A stretch of DNA of 19,691 nt from positions 1-19,691 of the forward strand of contig JAISDN010000001.1 in assembly GCA_031264785.1 (NCBI GenBank), in the 5' to 3' direction. The notes under the pieces are model-generated. The model had not been told where the DNA came from. It searched no databases and was given only the letters and a program-made list of their open reading frames with translations. Each line of letters begins with the position of its first letter. Position 1 is the first letter of the stretch. Of this stretch, positions 1 to 6,452 are shown in pieces. The position numbers and the translations under genes were made by a program. The stretch comes from Candidatus Nomurabacteria bacterium. GTDB lineage: Bacteria; Patescibacteriota; Saccharimonadia; Saccharimonadales; Saccharimonadaceae.

Positions 1-27
1 CGCTCTAGCCAACTGAGCTACCGACCC
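1..27 (-). tRNA. partial tRNA, 5' end only (isotype not determinable)
   Basis: Read on the minus strand, the sequence from base 27 gives a seven-base acceptor strand GGGTCGG, then TA, then a D-arm with stem GCTC/GAGC and the loop AGTTGGCTA. This is the standard layout of a tRNA 5' half. The anticodon, T-arm and 3' end lie outside the window, so the amino acid cannot be named. It is divergent from thrS, with about 48 bases between the two. Confidence 0.88.
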
Positions 28-60
28 ATTCGGATTTTCGATACTATTGTATCAGATGTG

Positions 61-75
61 TGCTAAAATGAGAAT
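61..75 (+). promoter_or_regulatory. extended -10 promoter of thrS, leaderless geometry
   Basis: TGC at 61-63 precedes TAAAAT at 64-69, an extended -10 element, and only six bases separate it from the thrS ATG at 76. A transcript starting the usual six to eight bases downstream would begin at or beside the A of the ATG. No Shine-Dalgarno sequence fits in that space. No convincing -35 is visible. Confidence 0.6.
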
Positions 76-1893
76 ATGGAAAAGAAATTAGAAACAATGC
101 GGCACAGTATGGCGCATATTATGGCGGCGGCGGTCGCGCGGCTGTATGGGGACGTGAAGTTTGGGGTCGGTCCAGCGGTGGACGATGGTTTTTATTACGA
201 TATTGATTTTGGCGAGCAGACGATTTCGGACACTGATTTGCCGAAGATTGAGAAGGAAATACGCAAGATTATTGGTCAGAAATTGGAGTTTACGCGCAGT
301 GAAATGCCGATTGACGAGGCGATTGATTGGGCGAAGAAATCGGGTCAGGTTTATAAGCAGGAGTTGCTGGAGGATTTGAAAACCAAGGGCACGACTTCTG
401 TCAAGGAGGAGGATTTGGGCGATAGCGTTAGCGAGGCGACTTTTTATACGGTGGGCGATTTTACCGATCTGTGCCGCGGGCCGCACCTTACCAATACTGG
501 TGAGGCGGGGGTTTTCAAGCTGACCAGAGTGTCTGGCGCATATTGGCGAGGCGACGAAAAACGCCCGCAAATGCAGCGGATTTATGGGGTGGCGTTTGAA
601 ACCGACGAGCAGTTGCAGGATTATTTGACGCGGCAAGAGGAGGCTAAAAAACGCGATCATCGCCGATTAGGTAAGGAATTGGATTTATTCACCTTTTCCG
701 ATTTAGTCGGAGCGGGTTTGCCACTTTATACTCCCAGAGGAACGGTAATAATTAGGGAACTTAAAAAAGTTTTAGAGGAAATTGGCCAAAAATATAATAT
801 GCAACAGGTATCGATTCCACATTTGGCAAAAATCGAGCTGTATGAAACTTCGGGCCACGCTGAAAAATTTGCTGATGAGCTGTTTCGGGTAGCGAGTCAT
901 TACAACCAAGAGTTCGTGTTGAAACCAGTCAATTGCCCACACCATACACAGATTTATGCCAGTCAGCCGCGTAGTTATCGCGATTTGCCGTTGCGTTATG
1001 TCGAGCAAACTATGCAATATCGTGACGAAAAACCAGGTCAGATCGGTGGTCTACAGCGCACCAGAGGTTTTACAGTGGACGACGGCCACACTTTTTGCCG
1101 TATTGACCAGGTTAAGCAAGAGGTATCAATAATTATAGAAATAATTCAAAATTTTTATAAAAGTCTAGGATTATGGGATGAAAAATGGGTGTCGCTATCA
1201 TTGCGAGACTATACAAAACCCGAAAAATATATTGGCGATACTGGCGATTGGGAACAAGCCGAGTCTATGCTAGGCGAAATTGCCAATGAATATAAGCTAG
1301 ATGCCAAGCGTATGGAAGGTGAAGCGGCGCTTTATGGCCCGAAAATCGATTTTATGTTCAAGGATTCGCTGGGTCGTGATACCCAACTGGCCACTGTCCA
1401 ACTAGATTTTGCTATGCCAAAACGATTCAGTCTGGCCTACACCGACCAAGACGGCAGTGAGCAAACGCCAGTTATGATTCACAGGGCGATTTTTGGTTCG
1501 TTTGAGCGGTTTATCATGTTGCTGATTGAACATTTTAACGGTAAATTTCCGGTTTGGCTGTCGCCAGAGCAGTTGCGAATTATCAAGGTCAAAGATTTGC
1601 CAGAAGTTGATAAGTTTATAGCCGATATGATGACGCTGGTTGATAAAAAGGGGGTGCGGGCCACATTAGACGACAGTAATAACAGTGTTGGCAAAAAAAT
1701 CCGCAATGCTGAAATTTATCGCGTGCCATATGTGGTGGTGATTGGCGAAAAAGAGGTAGAAAGTGGTAAACTGCCAGTTCGTATCCGTAGTGATATTGTT
1801 GTAAAAAATACAACAGTGGATTGTAGTCCAGAGGAATTGATAAAAACTGTTGTAAAAGAAACTACGAAGCGTGTAAATAAAACAACATTATGA
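76..1893 (+). CDS. thrS: threonyl-tRNA synthetase lacking the TGS domain
   Basis: Cytoplasmic class II synthetase that charges tRNA-Thr. The 605 residues begin directly in the editing domain, with HxxxH (H10, H14) and CxxxH (C133, H137). The catalytic core follows, with zinc ligands C287, H338 and H469, the motif 2 region RYVEQTMQYRDE and motif 3 around residues 466-480, then an anticodon-binding domain to the end. E. coli ThrRS has 642 residues because of an N-terminal TGS domain that is absent here. The ATG lies six bases after an extended -10, so no upstream extension is expected. The TGA stop overlaps the next ATG by four bases (ATGA), so the genes are translationally coupled. Identity is certain; the effect of the TGS loss is not known. 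Confidence 0.97.
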   Translation: MEKKLETMRHSMAHIMAAAVARLYGDVKFGVGPAVDDGFYYDIDFGEQTISDTDLPKIEKEIRKIIGQKLEFTRSEMPIDEAIDWAKKSGQVYKQELLEDLKTKGTTSVKEEDLGDSVSEATFYTVGDFTDLCRGPHLTNTGEAGVFKLTRVSGAYWRGDEKRPQMQRIYGVAFETDEQLQDYLTRQEEAKKRDHRRLGKELDLFTFSDLVGAGLPLYTPRGTVIIRELKKVLEEIGQKYNMQQVSIPHLAKIELYETSGHAEKFADELFRVASHYNQEFVLKPVNCPHHTQIYASQPRSYRDLPLRYVEQTMQYRDEKPGQIGGLQRTRGFTVDDGHTFCRIDQVKQEVSIIIEIIQNFYKSLGLWDEKWVSLSLRDYTKPEKYIGDTGDWEQAESMLGEIANEYKLDAKRMEGEAALYGPKIDFMFKDSLGRDTQLATVQLDFAMPKRFSLAYTDQDGSEQTPVMIHRAIFGSFERFIMLLIEHFNGKFPVWLSPEQLRIIKVKDLPEVDKFIADMMTLVDKKGVRATLDDSNNSVGKKIRNAEIYRVPYVVVIGEKEVESGKLPVRIRSDIVVKNTTVDCSPEELIKTVVKETTKRVNKTTL

Positions 1894-2279
1894 GCGGACA
1901 ATACGAAAACGCTAGTGGTATACCAACAGGGGCGTTTCGCGACGCGGTTTATGATTTGGTGGCGCAGATTCCGGAGGGCCGGTTGATGACTTATGGTGAT
2001 GTGGCGGTGTTGTGCGGGCTAGCGCACGGGGCGCGATTGGTTGGTGGGGTTGCGCACTTTGGGCCGACTGATTTGCCTTGGCAACGGGTGGTTAATCGTT
2101 TTGGGGGGCTAGCTAGCGGTTGGACGGCTGGATTTACCGATTATAAACTGGGCACAGAGGGCGCGCCGGACGGTCGGATGGGACACAAAATGGTGCTAGA
2201 GGCCGAAGGCGTACCGGTTAGTGACGACTATATCGTGACAGATTTTGCGGAGCGACGATGGCTGCCGAAAAACCGCTGA
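1890..2279 (+). CDS. alkyltransferase-like protein (ATL), MGMT fold without the acceptor cysteine
   Basis: 129 residues matching the DNA-binding domain of O6-alkylguanine-DNA alkyltransferase: a helix-turn-helix segment (RLMTYGDVAVLCGL), the arginine-finger region (GARLVGG) and an active-site loop. The canonical PCHRV is replaced by PWQRVV (P63-W64), so the methyl-accepting cysteine is a tryptophan. Known ATL proteins (E. coli YbaZ, S. pombe Atl1) have the same kind of substitution; they bind and flip O6-alkylguanine without repairing it and hand the lesion to nucleotide excision repair. That role is inferred here from the motif. It overlaps thrS by four bases and miaA by 22, so it is the middle gene of an operon. 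Confidence 0.9.
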   Translation: MSGQYENASGIPTGAFRDAVYDLVAQIPEGRLMTYGDVAVLCGLAHGARLVGGVAHFGPTDLPWQRVVNRFGGLASGWTAGFTDYKLGTEGAPDGRMGHKMVLEAEGVPVSDDYIVTDFAERRWLPKNR

Positions 2280-3124
2280 TCGTAATTGTTGGGCCGACCG
2301 CCAGTGGCAAAACTGGTTTGGCGATCAAGCTTGCCAAAAAATTTGATGGTGAAATTATTTCGGCCGACAGTCGGGCGATTTATAAATATATGGATATTGG
2401 CACGGCCAAGCCGGACAAGGCGGAGCAGGCCGGAATCAAACATTGGGGACTGGATCTGGTCACGCCAGACCAGCGCTTTACAGTGGCGGATTTCCAGAAT
2501 TATGCCGAGCGGGCGATTGCCGATATTCTGGCGCGCGGCAAGCTGCCAATTTTGGTAGGCGGATCAGGTTTATATGTTGACAGTGTAATTTTTGAATACA
2601 ATTTTACAACGTTTTTTGACGCGGACGATAGGGAAAAATTAAACGAGATGTCGGTCGAGGAACTGGTAGATTATTGTAATAAATACAACATAAAACAGCC
2701 AGAAAATAGTAAAAACAAACGTTATTTAGTGCGGGCCATAGAGAGAAATGGCCAAACCGATTATAATCGTGACCGGTTGCGGAAAAATACCATTGTTGTT
2801 GGAATAACAACAGATAAAAGTGAGCTGATGGACAGAATAGAAAAACGGACTGACGCAATGTTCGACGGCAAAATCGCGCAAGAAACCAGATTTTTGGCAA
2901 AAAAATATTCGTTTGAACTGGAATCAATGAAATCGAACATTTATCCGATAGTTTGGCGAATGCTAAACGGCGAGATTTCCGAAACAGGGGCCAAACAGCT
3001 ATATATCACTGACGACTGGCATTTGGCCAAAAAACAGATAACTTGGTTTAAAAGGAACAAAAATATTAAATGGCTGCGACCCGACGCGGTTGAAAAATAT
3101 ATTTTTGGGTTACTTTTTGAATAA
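2258..3124 (+). CDS. miaA: tRNA dimethylallyltransferase
   Basis: Transfers a dimethylallyl group to N6 of A37 in tRNAs that read UNN codons. The 288-residue protein has the P-loop GPTASGKT (residues 12-19), the DSRAIY...MDIGTAKP segment that binds the tRNA and catalytic aspartate region, and GGSGLYVDSV near residue 100. This is slightly shorter than many MiaA proteins (about 300-316), with a short C-terminal part. The chosen ATG is inside the 3' end of the preceding gene, with a purine-rich GCGGAG just upstream, so it is probably translated by coupling. It closes the thrS operon. The next feature is a perfect 14-bp inverted repeat. Confidence 0.95.
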   Translation: MAAEKPLIVIVGPTASGKTGLAIKLAKKFDGEIISADSRAIYKYMDIGTAKPDKAEQAGIKHWGLDLVTPDQRFTVADFQNYAERAIADILARGKLPILVGGSGLYVDSVIFEYNFTTFFDADDREKLNEMSVEELVDYCNKYNIKQPENSKNKRYLVRAIERNGQTDYNRDRLRKNTIVVGITTDKSELMDRIEKRTDAMFDGKIAQETRFLAKKYSFELESMKSNIYPIVWRMLNGEISETGAKQLYITDDWHLAKKQITWFKRNKNIKWLRPDAVEKYIFGLLFE

Positions 3125-3130
3125 AAATTT

Positions 3131-3162
3131 TGTTATATTAGTTCCGGCGAACTAATATAACA
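3131..3162. repeat. perfect 14-bp inverted repeat after miaA
   Basis: The arms TGTTATATTAGTTC (3131-3144) and GAACTAATATAACA (3149-3162) are exactly complementary around the loop CGGC. On the plus strand no T-run follows, so it is not a classic intrinsic terminator of the thrS-miaA operon. Read on the minus strand the hairpin is followed by AAAATTTTT. A second, pure A/T-type hairpin (AAAAAGAAAA / TTTTCTTTTT, 3175-3198) follows. It may be an mRNA 3' end stabiliser or an operator. Confidence 0.7.
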
Positions 3163-3210
3163 CGGCCTCGCTCTAAAAAGAAAACAAATTTTCTTTTTCT
3201 CACTTCGTTG

Positions 3211-3231
3211 TGTTATAATGAACAACAGAGG
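3211..3231 (+). promoter_or_regulatory. extended -10 promoter and ribosome site of the HTH/nucleotidyltransferase gene
   Basis: TGT-TATAAT occupies 3211-3219 (extended -10). The expected start of transcription is about 3226, and a Shine-Dalgarno-like AGAGG at 3227-3231 sits six bases before the ATG at 3238. The leader would therefore be only about a dozen bases. GTTGT and ACAAC flank the -10 symmetrically, which could be an operator, but this is speculative. Confidence 0.55.
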
Positions 3232-3237
3232 TAGAAA

Positions 3238-3828
3238 ATGATAGATGCGTTATTTGGTTCAAAAACTAGGGTAAAATTACTTAATTTGTTCATGAATAGT
3301 CCGGACAGAACTTTTTATGTTCGGGAAATTACTCGGAAAATTGATGAACAGATTAATTCAGTGCGGCGCGAGCTGGCCAATATGTTGGAGATTGGTATTG
3401 TTCGCAGTGACAGCAAGGAAAATAAGATTTATTACGGCGCTAATAAAAGTCATCCGTTTTTTGCGCCGCTGCGCAAGATTTTTACTAGCAAAGAAATCAA
3501 CAGGGACGATGACGACGAAAATGCGGTTTGGGTTAAAAGATTTTACACCGTTGGCGATGTCAAGCTGGTAATATTTTCTGGCAAGTTGGTTAATGATTTT
3601 GACAGCGATGTTGATCTTTTGGTGGTTGGAAATGTTAGTAAGGTGAAGCTCGGCAATCTGGTGAAGATTATTGAGGCGGAAAAGGACATTAGTGTGGCTT
3701 ATGCGTCGATGACTTATGAAGACTTTTACTATCGCAAAAGCGTGCAAGACCAGTTTGTTGGCAATGTTTTGAATGCGAAACATATTGCCATAATTGATAA
3801 TGAACACATTTTAGAGAACGGAAAATAA
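3238..3828 (+). CDS. winged-helix protein with C-terminal nucleotidyltransferase-like domain
   Basis: 196 residues. The first 85 form a winged helix-turn-helix of the MarR/ArsR type (LFGSKTRVKLLNLF, then FYVREITRKI, then the wing around GIVRS). The second half resembles the minimal nucleotidyltransferase fold, with a DxD metal site SDVDLLVVG (D124, D126). The G-S motif that normally precedes it is only partly kept (FSGKLVNDF, residues 113-121), so catalysis is uncertain. Proteins of this architecture are annotated as transcriptional regulators in many CPR genomes. It is followed after nine bases by a metallo-beta-lactamase-fold gene, so the two are probably co-transcribed. Its target is unknown. 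Confidence 0.75.
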   Translation: MIDALFGSKTRVKLLNLFMNSPDRTFYVREITRKIDEQINSVRRELANMLEIGIVRSDSKENKIYYGANKSHPFFAPLRKIFTSKEINRDDDDENAVWVKRFYTVGDVKLVIFSGKLVNDFDSDVDLLVVGNVSKVKLGNLVKIIEAEKDISVAYASMTYEDFYYRKSVQDQFVGNVLNAKHIAIIDNEHILENGK

Positions 3829-3837
3829 AGGAGGAAA

Positions 3838-4461
3838 ATGGAAATCGAATATCGGGGTTATAATTGTGTGGTTATAAAAACTAAAAGAGGCACAATTGTG
3901 GTTGATCCGCCAGAGAAGGTGAATGTTAAGGAAATCGCTAGTGAAAATACTATCACTCTGGCCACGCAAGACGATTTTGTACCACCGAAGGCTAATTTTG
4001 TGATTGATATGCCGGGTGAATATGAGCATAACGACATTTCCATTGTTGGGATTCCTGTGCAACGCCATATCGATCCGGAGGAAAAGGGAAAGGCGGCTAC
4101 GGCTTATGTGGTCAACGCTGAGAATATTCGAGTGGCGGTTTTGGGTCATATAACTTCGCCCATTAGCGACGATGATTTGGAGAGTTTGGGGATAGTTAAT
4201 GTTTTGGTCGTCCCGGTTGGCGGTGGCGGCTATACGCTCGACGCGCACGACGCAGCGGCAGTAGTTCGGCAGATTTCGCCAAAGGCCGTCATCCCAACGC
4301 ATTACGCCGATAAGGAGCTTACTTATGAAGTCCCGCAAGAGACAGTTGACGTTTTTGTCAAAGAACTCAGTGCTTCGGTTGAGGAGGCAGATAGCTTGAA
4401 ATTGAAAACCAGCGCAGCGTTGCCAGAGGCGTTGACGGTTTATAGACTCAAAAGAAAATAA
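3838..4461 (+). CDS. metallo-beta-lactamase-fold protein (UlaG-like), metal site degenerate
   Basis: 207 residues resembling the beta-lactamase superfamily domain of UlaG-like hydrolases: NCVVIKTKRGTIVVDPP at the N terminus, MPGEYEHNDISIVGIP near residue 60, VLVVPVGGGGYTLDAHDAA near 140 and a C-terminal VIPTHY. The first metal motif HxHxDH is missing; the corresponding place reads LATQDDFVPP. Later histidines (LGHIT, DAHDA, PTHY) remain. It may be a non-hydrolytic or single-metal member; the substrate is unknown. A strong AAAGGAGG lies three bases before the ATG and fixes the start. It is transcribed with the winged-helix gene and ends at a bidirectional terminator shared with rpmB. Confidence 0.8.
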   Translation: MEIEYRGYNCVVIKTKRGTIVVDPPEKVNVKEIASENTITLATQDDFVPPKANFVIDMPGEYEHNDISIVGIPVQRHIDPEEKGKAATAYVVNAENIRVAVLGHITSPISDDDLESLGIVNVLVVPVGGGGYTLDAHDAAAVVRQISPKAVIPTHYADKELTYEVPQETVDVFVKELSASVEEADSLKLKTSAALPEALTVYRLKRK

Positions 4462-4466
4462 AAAAC

Positions 4467-4508
4467 ATCCCGACTTTGTGTGCTGCACGCTGGTCGGGAT
4501 AGTTTTTA
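4467..4508. terminator. bidirectional terminator between the MBL-fold gene and rpmB
   Basis: ATCCCGAC (4467-4474) pairs exactly with GTCGGGAT (4493-4500). The stem is followed by AGTTTTTATTT on the plus strand and preceded by AAAATAAAAAAC, which gives a T-rich tail on the minus strand. It therefore serves both convergent genes. The 18-base loop contains a small GTG/CAC helix. Confidence 0.85.
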
Positions 4509-4512
4509 TTTC

Positions 4513-4704
4513 TTACAAAATACCTTTTTTCTTCAGGGTGCGAATCGCGTCTGTCGACAGGTTCATAGTAACTTTTTTGCCGTTCATTTTGAAAGTTTTC
4601 TTCTGTAAGTTAGGTTTAAAAACCCGCTTGGTGCGCCGTTTTGAATAACTAACATTATTCCCGAATTGCTTACTTTTACCAGTAAGATCACATTTTGAAG
4701 CCAT
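4513..4704 (-). CDS. rpmB: 50S ribosomal protein L28
   Basis: 63 residues with the L28 signature at the N terminus (MASKCDLTGKSKQFGNNVSYS) and the typical core KRRTKRVFKPNLQKK, ending ...TDAIRTLKKKGIL. L28 binds 23S rRNA near the exit-site region of the large subunit. Length is normal for the family. The start is set by GAGG about five bases upstream and a clear promoter. It is a single-gene unit, divergent from the M50 peptidase and convergent with the MBL-fold gene. Confidence 0.95.
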   Translation of the reverse strand: MASKCDLTGKSKQFGNNVSYSKRRTKRVFKPNLQKKTFKMNGKKVTMNLSTDAIRTLKKKGIL

Positions 4705-4737
4705 TTTTCCTCAATTTCTTTTAATAACTTGCTTAAA

Positions 4738-4766
4738 ATTTTACTAAATTGTATCTGTAAAGTCAA
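4738..4766 (-). promoter_or_regulatory. rpmB promoter
   Basis: On the minus strand TTGACT (4761-4766) and TAAAAT (4738-4743) are separated by 17 bases. The leader to the rpmB ATG at 4704 is about 27 bases and includes GAGG. The -35 lies inside the spacer region of the divergent M50 promoter, so the two promoters overlap and may compete. Confidence 0.75.
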
Positions 4767-4771
4767 TACTT

Positions 4772-4786
4772 TGATATAATTTAGTT
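4772..4786 (+). promoter_or_regulatory. extended -10 promoter of the M50 peptidase, leaderless geometry
   Basis: TGA-TATAAT (4772-4780) ends six bases before the ATG at 4787, so transcription should start at or next to the start codon. There is no Shine-Dalgarno sequence. No good -35 is seen; the promoter overlaps that of rpmB on the other strand. Confidence 0.65.
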
Positions 4787-5425
4787 ATGACATTTATTTT
4801 TTATCTAGTTTCGGTTTTTGTAATCATTTTTGTGTCGATGGTTCTGCACGAAATTGCGCACGGCGTGGTGGCTTATTCACTAGGGGACGACACCGCAAAG
4901 CAAAGCGGTCGGCTGAGCCTGAATCCTCTGCGGCACATCGACCCGTTTTTAACCATTGGTATGCCAATGTTGCTGGCGATTTTTAATCTTTTTGGTGCTA
5001 ATTTGCCGATTTTTGGTGGTGCTAAGCCCGTTCCGGTGAATACTATGCGCCTAAAATGGGGCGAATATGGTCTAGCGCTGGTTAGTATCGCCGGACCGCT
5101 AACTAATTTTATTCTGGCGTTTATATTTTTTGCGCTAATGATGGTGTCGTATGGCGAGGTATCGGCCTTTTGTCTACTTGGGGTGCAAATCAATCTTGGT
5201 TTTTGCGTTTTTAACCTAATACCGATTCCGCCACTGGACGGTTCTCGGGTGTTGTTCGCGATTGCGCCAGATGGAATTCGAAAGTTTATGATGAAGATTG
5301 AGCAAATGGGCCTAATGATTGTCTTTATTCTGCTAATATTTTTCAGCGGGGCCTTCGGCAGCCTTATGAGTTCGGCTATAAATGCAATATTTGATTTATT
5401 TTCTCTAATTTTTGGTGTAAAATAG
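4787..5425 (+). CDS. site-2 protease family (M50) intramembrane metalloprotease
   Basis: 212 residues, strongly hydrophobic, with the zinc motif HEIAH (H21, E22, H25) inside the first membrane helix and the third-ligand motif NLIPIPPLDG (N143 to D151 and G152). This matches the short PDZ-less M50 group that cleaves substrates within the membrane. About five or six membrane segments are visible (roughly 1-30, 55-75, 93-120, 127-150 and 172-205). No partner substrate is visible nearby. The gene is first in a possible unit with the structured leader and the Nudix-RNase H gene, which follow without an obvious terminator. The start is set by the leaderless promoter. Confidence 0.92.
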   Translation: MTFIFYLVSVFVIIFVSMVLHEIAHGVVAYSLGDDTAKQSGRLSLNPLRHIDPFLTIGMPMLLAIFNLFGANLPIFGGAKPVPVNTMRLKWGEYGLALVSIAGPLTNFILAFIFFALMMVSYGEVSAFCLLGVQINLGFCVFNLIPIPPLDGSRVLFAIAPDGIRKFMMKIEQMGLMIVFILLIFFSGAFGSLMSSAINAIFDLFSLIFGVK

Positions 5426-5429
5426 AAGA

Positions 5430-5562
5430 GTCCTGATTAGTTGGAATATTTGATTCCTAACAAATCATAGATAGGGATTTCAAATTACTGTTTACCGTGG
5501 TAAGCAGTTGCGAAAACCCACCGTGAATAACGGGGTTTCTATCTGTTTCGACAAATCGGGAC
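5430..5562 (+). ncRNA. candidate structured RNA leader (unassigned) before the Nudix-RNase H gene
   Basis: The 133 bases fold on paper into a closed, branched RNA. An outer helix joins GTCCTGATT (5430-5438) to AATCGGGAC (5554-5562), nine pairs with one G-U. Inside are a hairpin 5440-5461 (GTT-GGAAT/ATTCC-T-AAC), a helix AGATAG/CTATCT (5469-5474 with 5539-5544), a hairpin CTGTTTAC/GTAAGCAG with loop CGTG (5488-5507), and a hairpin CCGT/ACGG (5521-5533) extended by pairing of the flanking CC and AAA with GG and TTT. A GGAAG ribosome site and the ATG at 5583 follow the outer helix directly, as in a riboswitch or protein-binding leader. I do not recognise the family. It could instead be a processed small RNA. 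Confidence 0.55.
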
Positions 5563-5582
5563 ACCTAATTGGAAGAATTATT

Positions 5583-6452
5583 ATGAAACAAAAAATAGTT
5601 GTCAGAGCAATGGTTAAAGATAGACAGGGTAGAACGCTACTGCTCAGACGGCGTGGCGGTCGGCCATCGATTGAAGGGAAGTTTGAGCTTCCGGGCGGAA
5701 AAACTATTGCCGGCGAACAACCGATCGACGCTATGCGGCGAACTTTGAAGTATCACACTGGACTAGTGTCGGAAACTATTCAGCTGTTTGACGTTGTGAC
5801 TTTTATTGATCCAGATGATAGGCGTATGGAATACGTTTTCATACTGTTTTTGATTGGTTTACCGCCAATGAATAAAAATCTTACGCTTGATGGCGGTTAT
5901 GATAAATACATCTGGAAGAAGAAGTCAGAAATACAACAAAATGTTGTAACAAAGTCTACGAAGATATTATTAGGACTGAGCGAAAAGCTGGGGTATGGTA
6001 ATGGTAAAAATCCTGAGAAGTTTGTCATTTATACTGATGGTGCCTCCAGAGGTAATCCGGGATTATCGGCGGCCGGTTTTGTGATTTTGGACCATAACGA
6101 AGATGTTATTTATGAAGGTGGTCGGTTCTTGGGCGTCAAAGAGAGTAGCTTTGCAGAGTATGCGGCAGTTTTGCTAGCCCTGACTAAAGCCAGATTCATA
6201 GGGTTGAACAATGTCGAAATAAGATCGGACAGTCTAGCCACTGTCAATCAACTGAATATGGTGAATAAGGTGAACGATCCAACGCTACATATAATGTATG
6301 ACAGAATTCAAAAATTGACAAAAGGTTTTGCAAAAATTCGTTTTATACACGTTCGGCGAGATTTTAACAGGTTGGCAGACGGCGTCGCCAACAAAATATT
6401 AGACAGAGAAGAGGGCAAACAAAAAAGCTATATTGCCGTAAGCCGGGTTTAG
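5583..6452 (+). CDS. Nudix-like domain fused to ribonuclease HI
   Basis: 289 residues in two domains. Residues 1-135 resemble a Nudix hydrolase, but the Nudix box is degenerate. G39, E45, R53 and G60 fit G-x5-E-x7-REUxEExGU, while the metal-binding glutamates are replaced by T54, Y57 and H58. Residues 147-280 are an RNase HI domain with all four acidic residues: D152 (YTDGASRGNPG), E192 (FAEYA), D216 (RSDSLAT) and D266 (LADGVAN). RNA cleavage in RNA-DNA hybrids is therefore likely, and nucleotide hydrolysis unlikely. The ATG at 5583 has GGAAG eight bases upstream; a TTG at 5508 would start inside the structured leader and was not used. The last 27 bases overlap the 3' end of rnpB on the other strand. 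Confidence 0.88.
   Translation: MKQKIVVRAMVKDRQGRTLLLRRRGGRPSIEGKFELPGGKTIAGEQPIDAMRRTLKYHTGLVSETIQLFDVVTFIDPDDRRMEYVFILFLIGLPPMNKNLTLDGGYDKYIWKKKSEIQQNVVTKSTKILLGLSEKLGYGNGKNPEKFVIYTDGASRGNPGLSAAGFVILDHNEDVIYEGGRFLGVKESSFAEYAAVLLALTKARFIGLNNVEIRSDSLATVNQLNMVNKVNDPTLHIMYDRIQKLTKGFAKIRFIHVRRDFNRLADGVANKILDREEGKQKSYIAVSRV

Noticed and set aside
5430..5562. Hammerhead ribozyme or T-box leader
   Set aside because: CTGATTAG resembles the hammerhead CTGATGAG, but the matching GAAA strand is not in place. No T-box antiterminator sequence is present.
5508..5582. In-frame TTG start that would add 25 residues to the Nudix-RNase H protein
   Set aside because: It lies within a strongly paired RNA segment, has no ribosome site, and the Nudix fold begins naturally at the ATG at 5583, which has GGAAG upstream.
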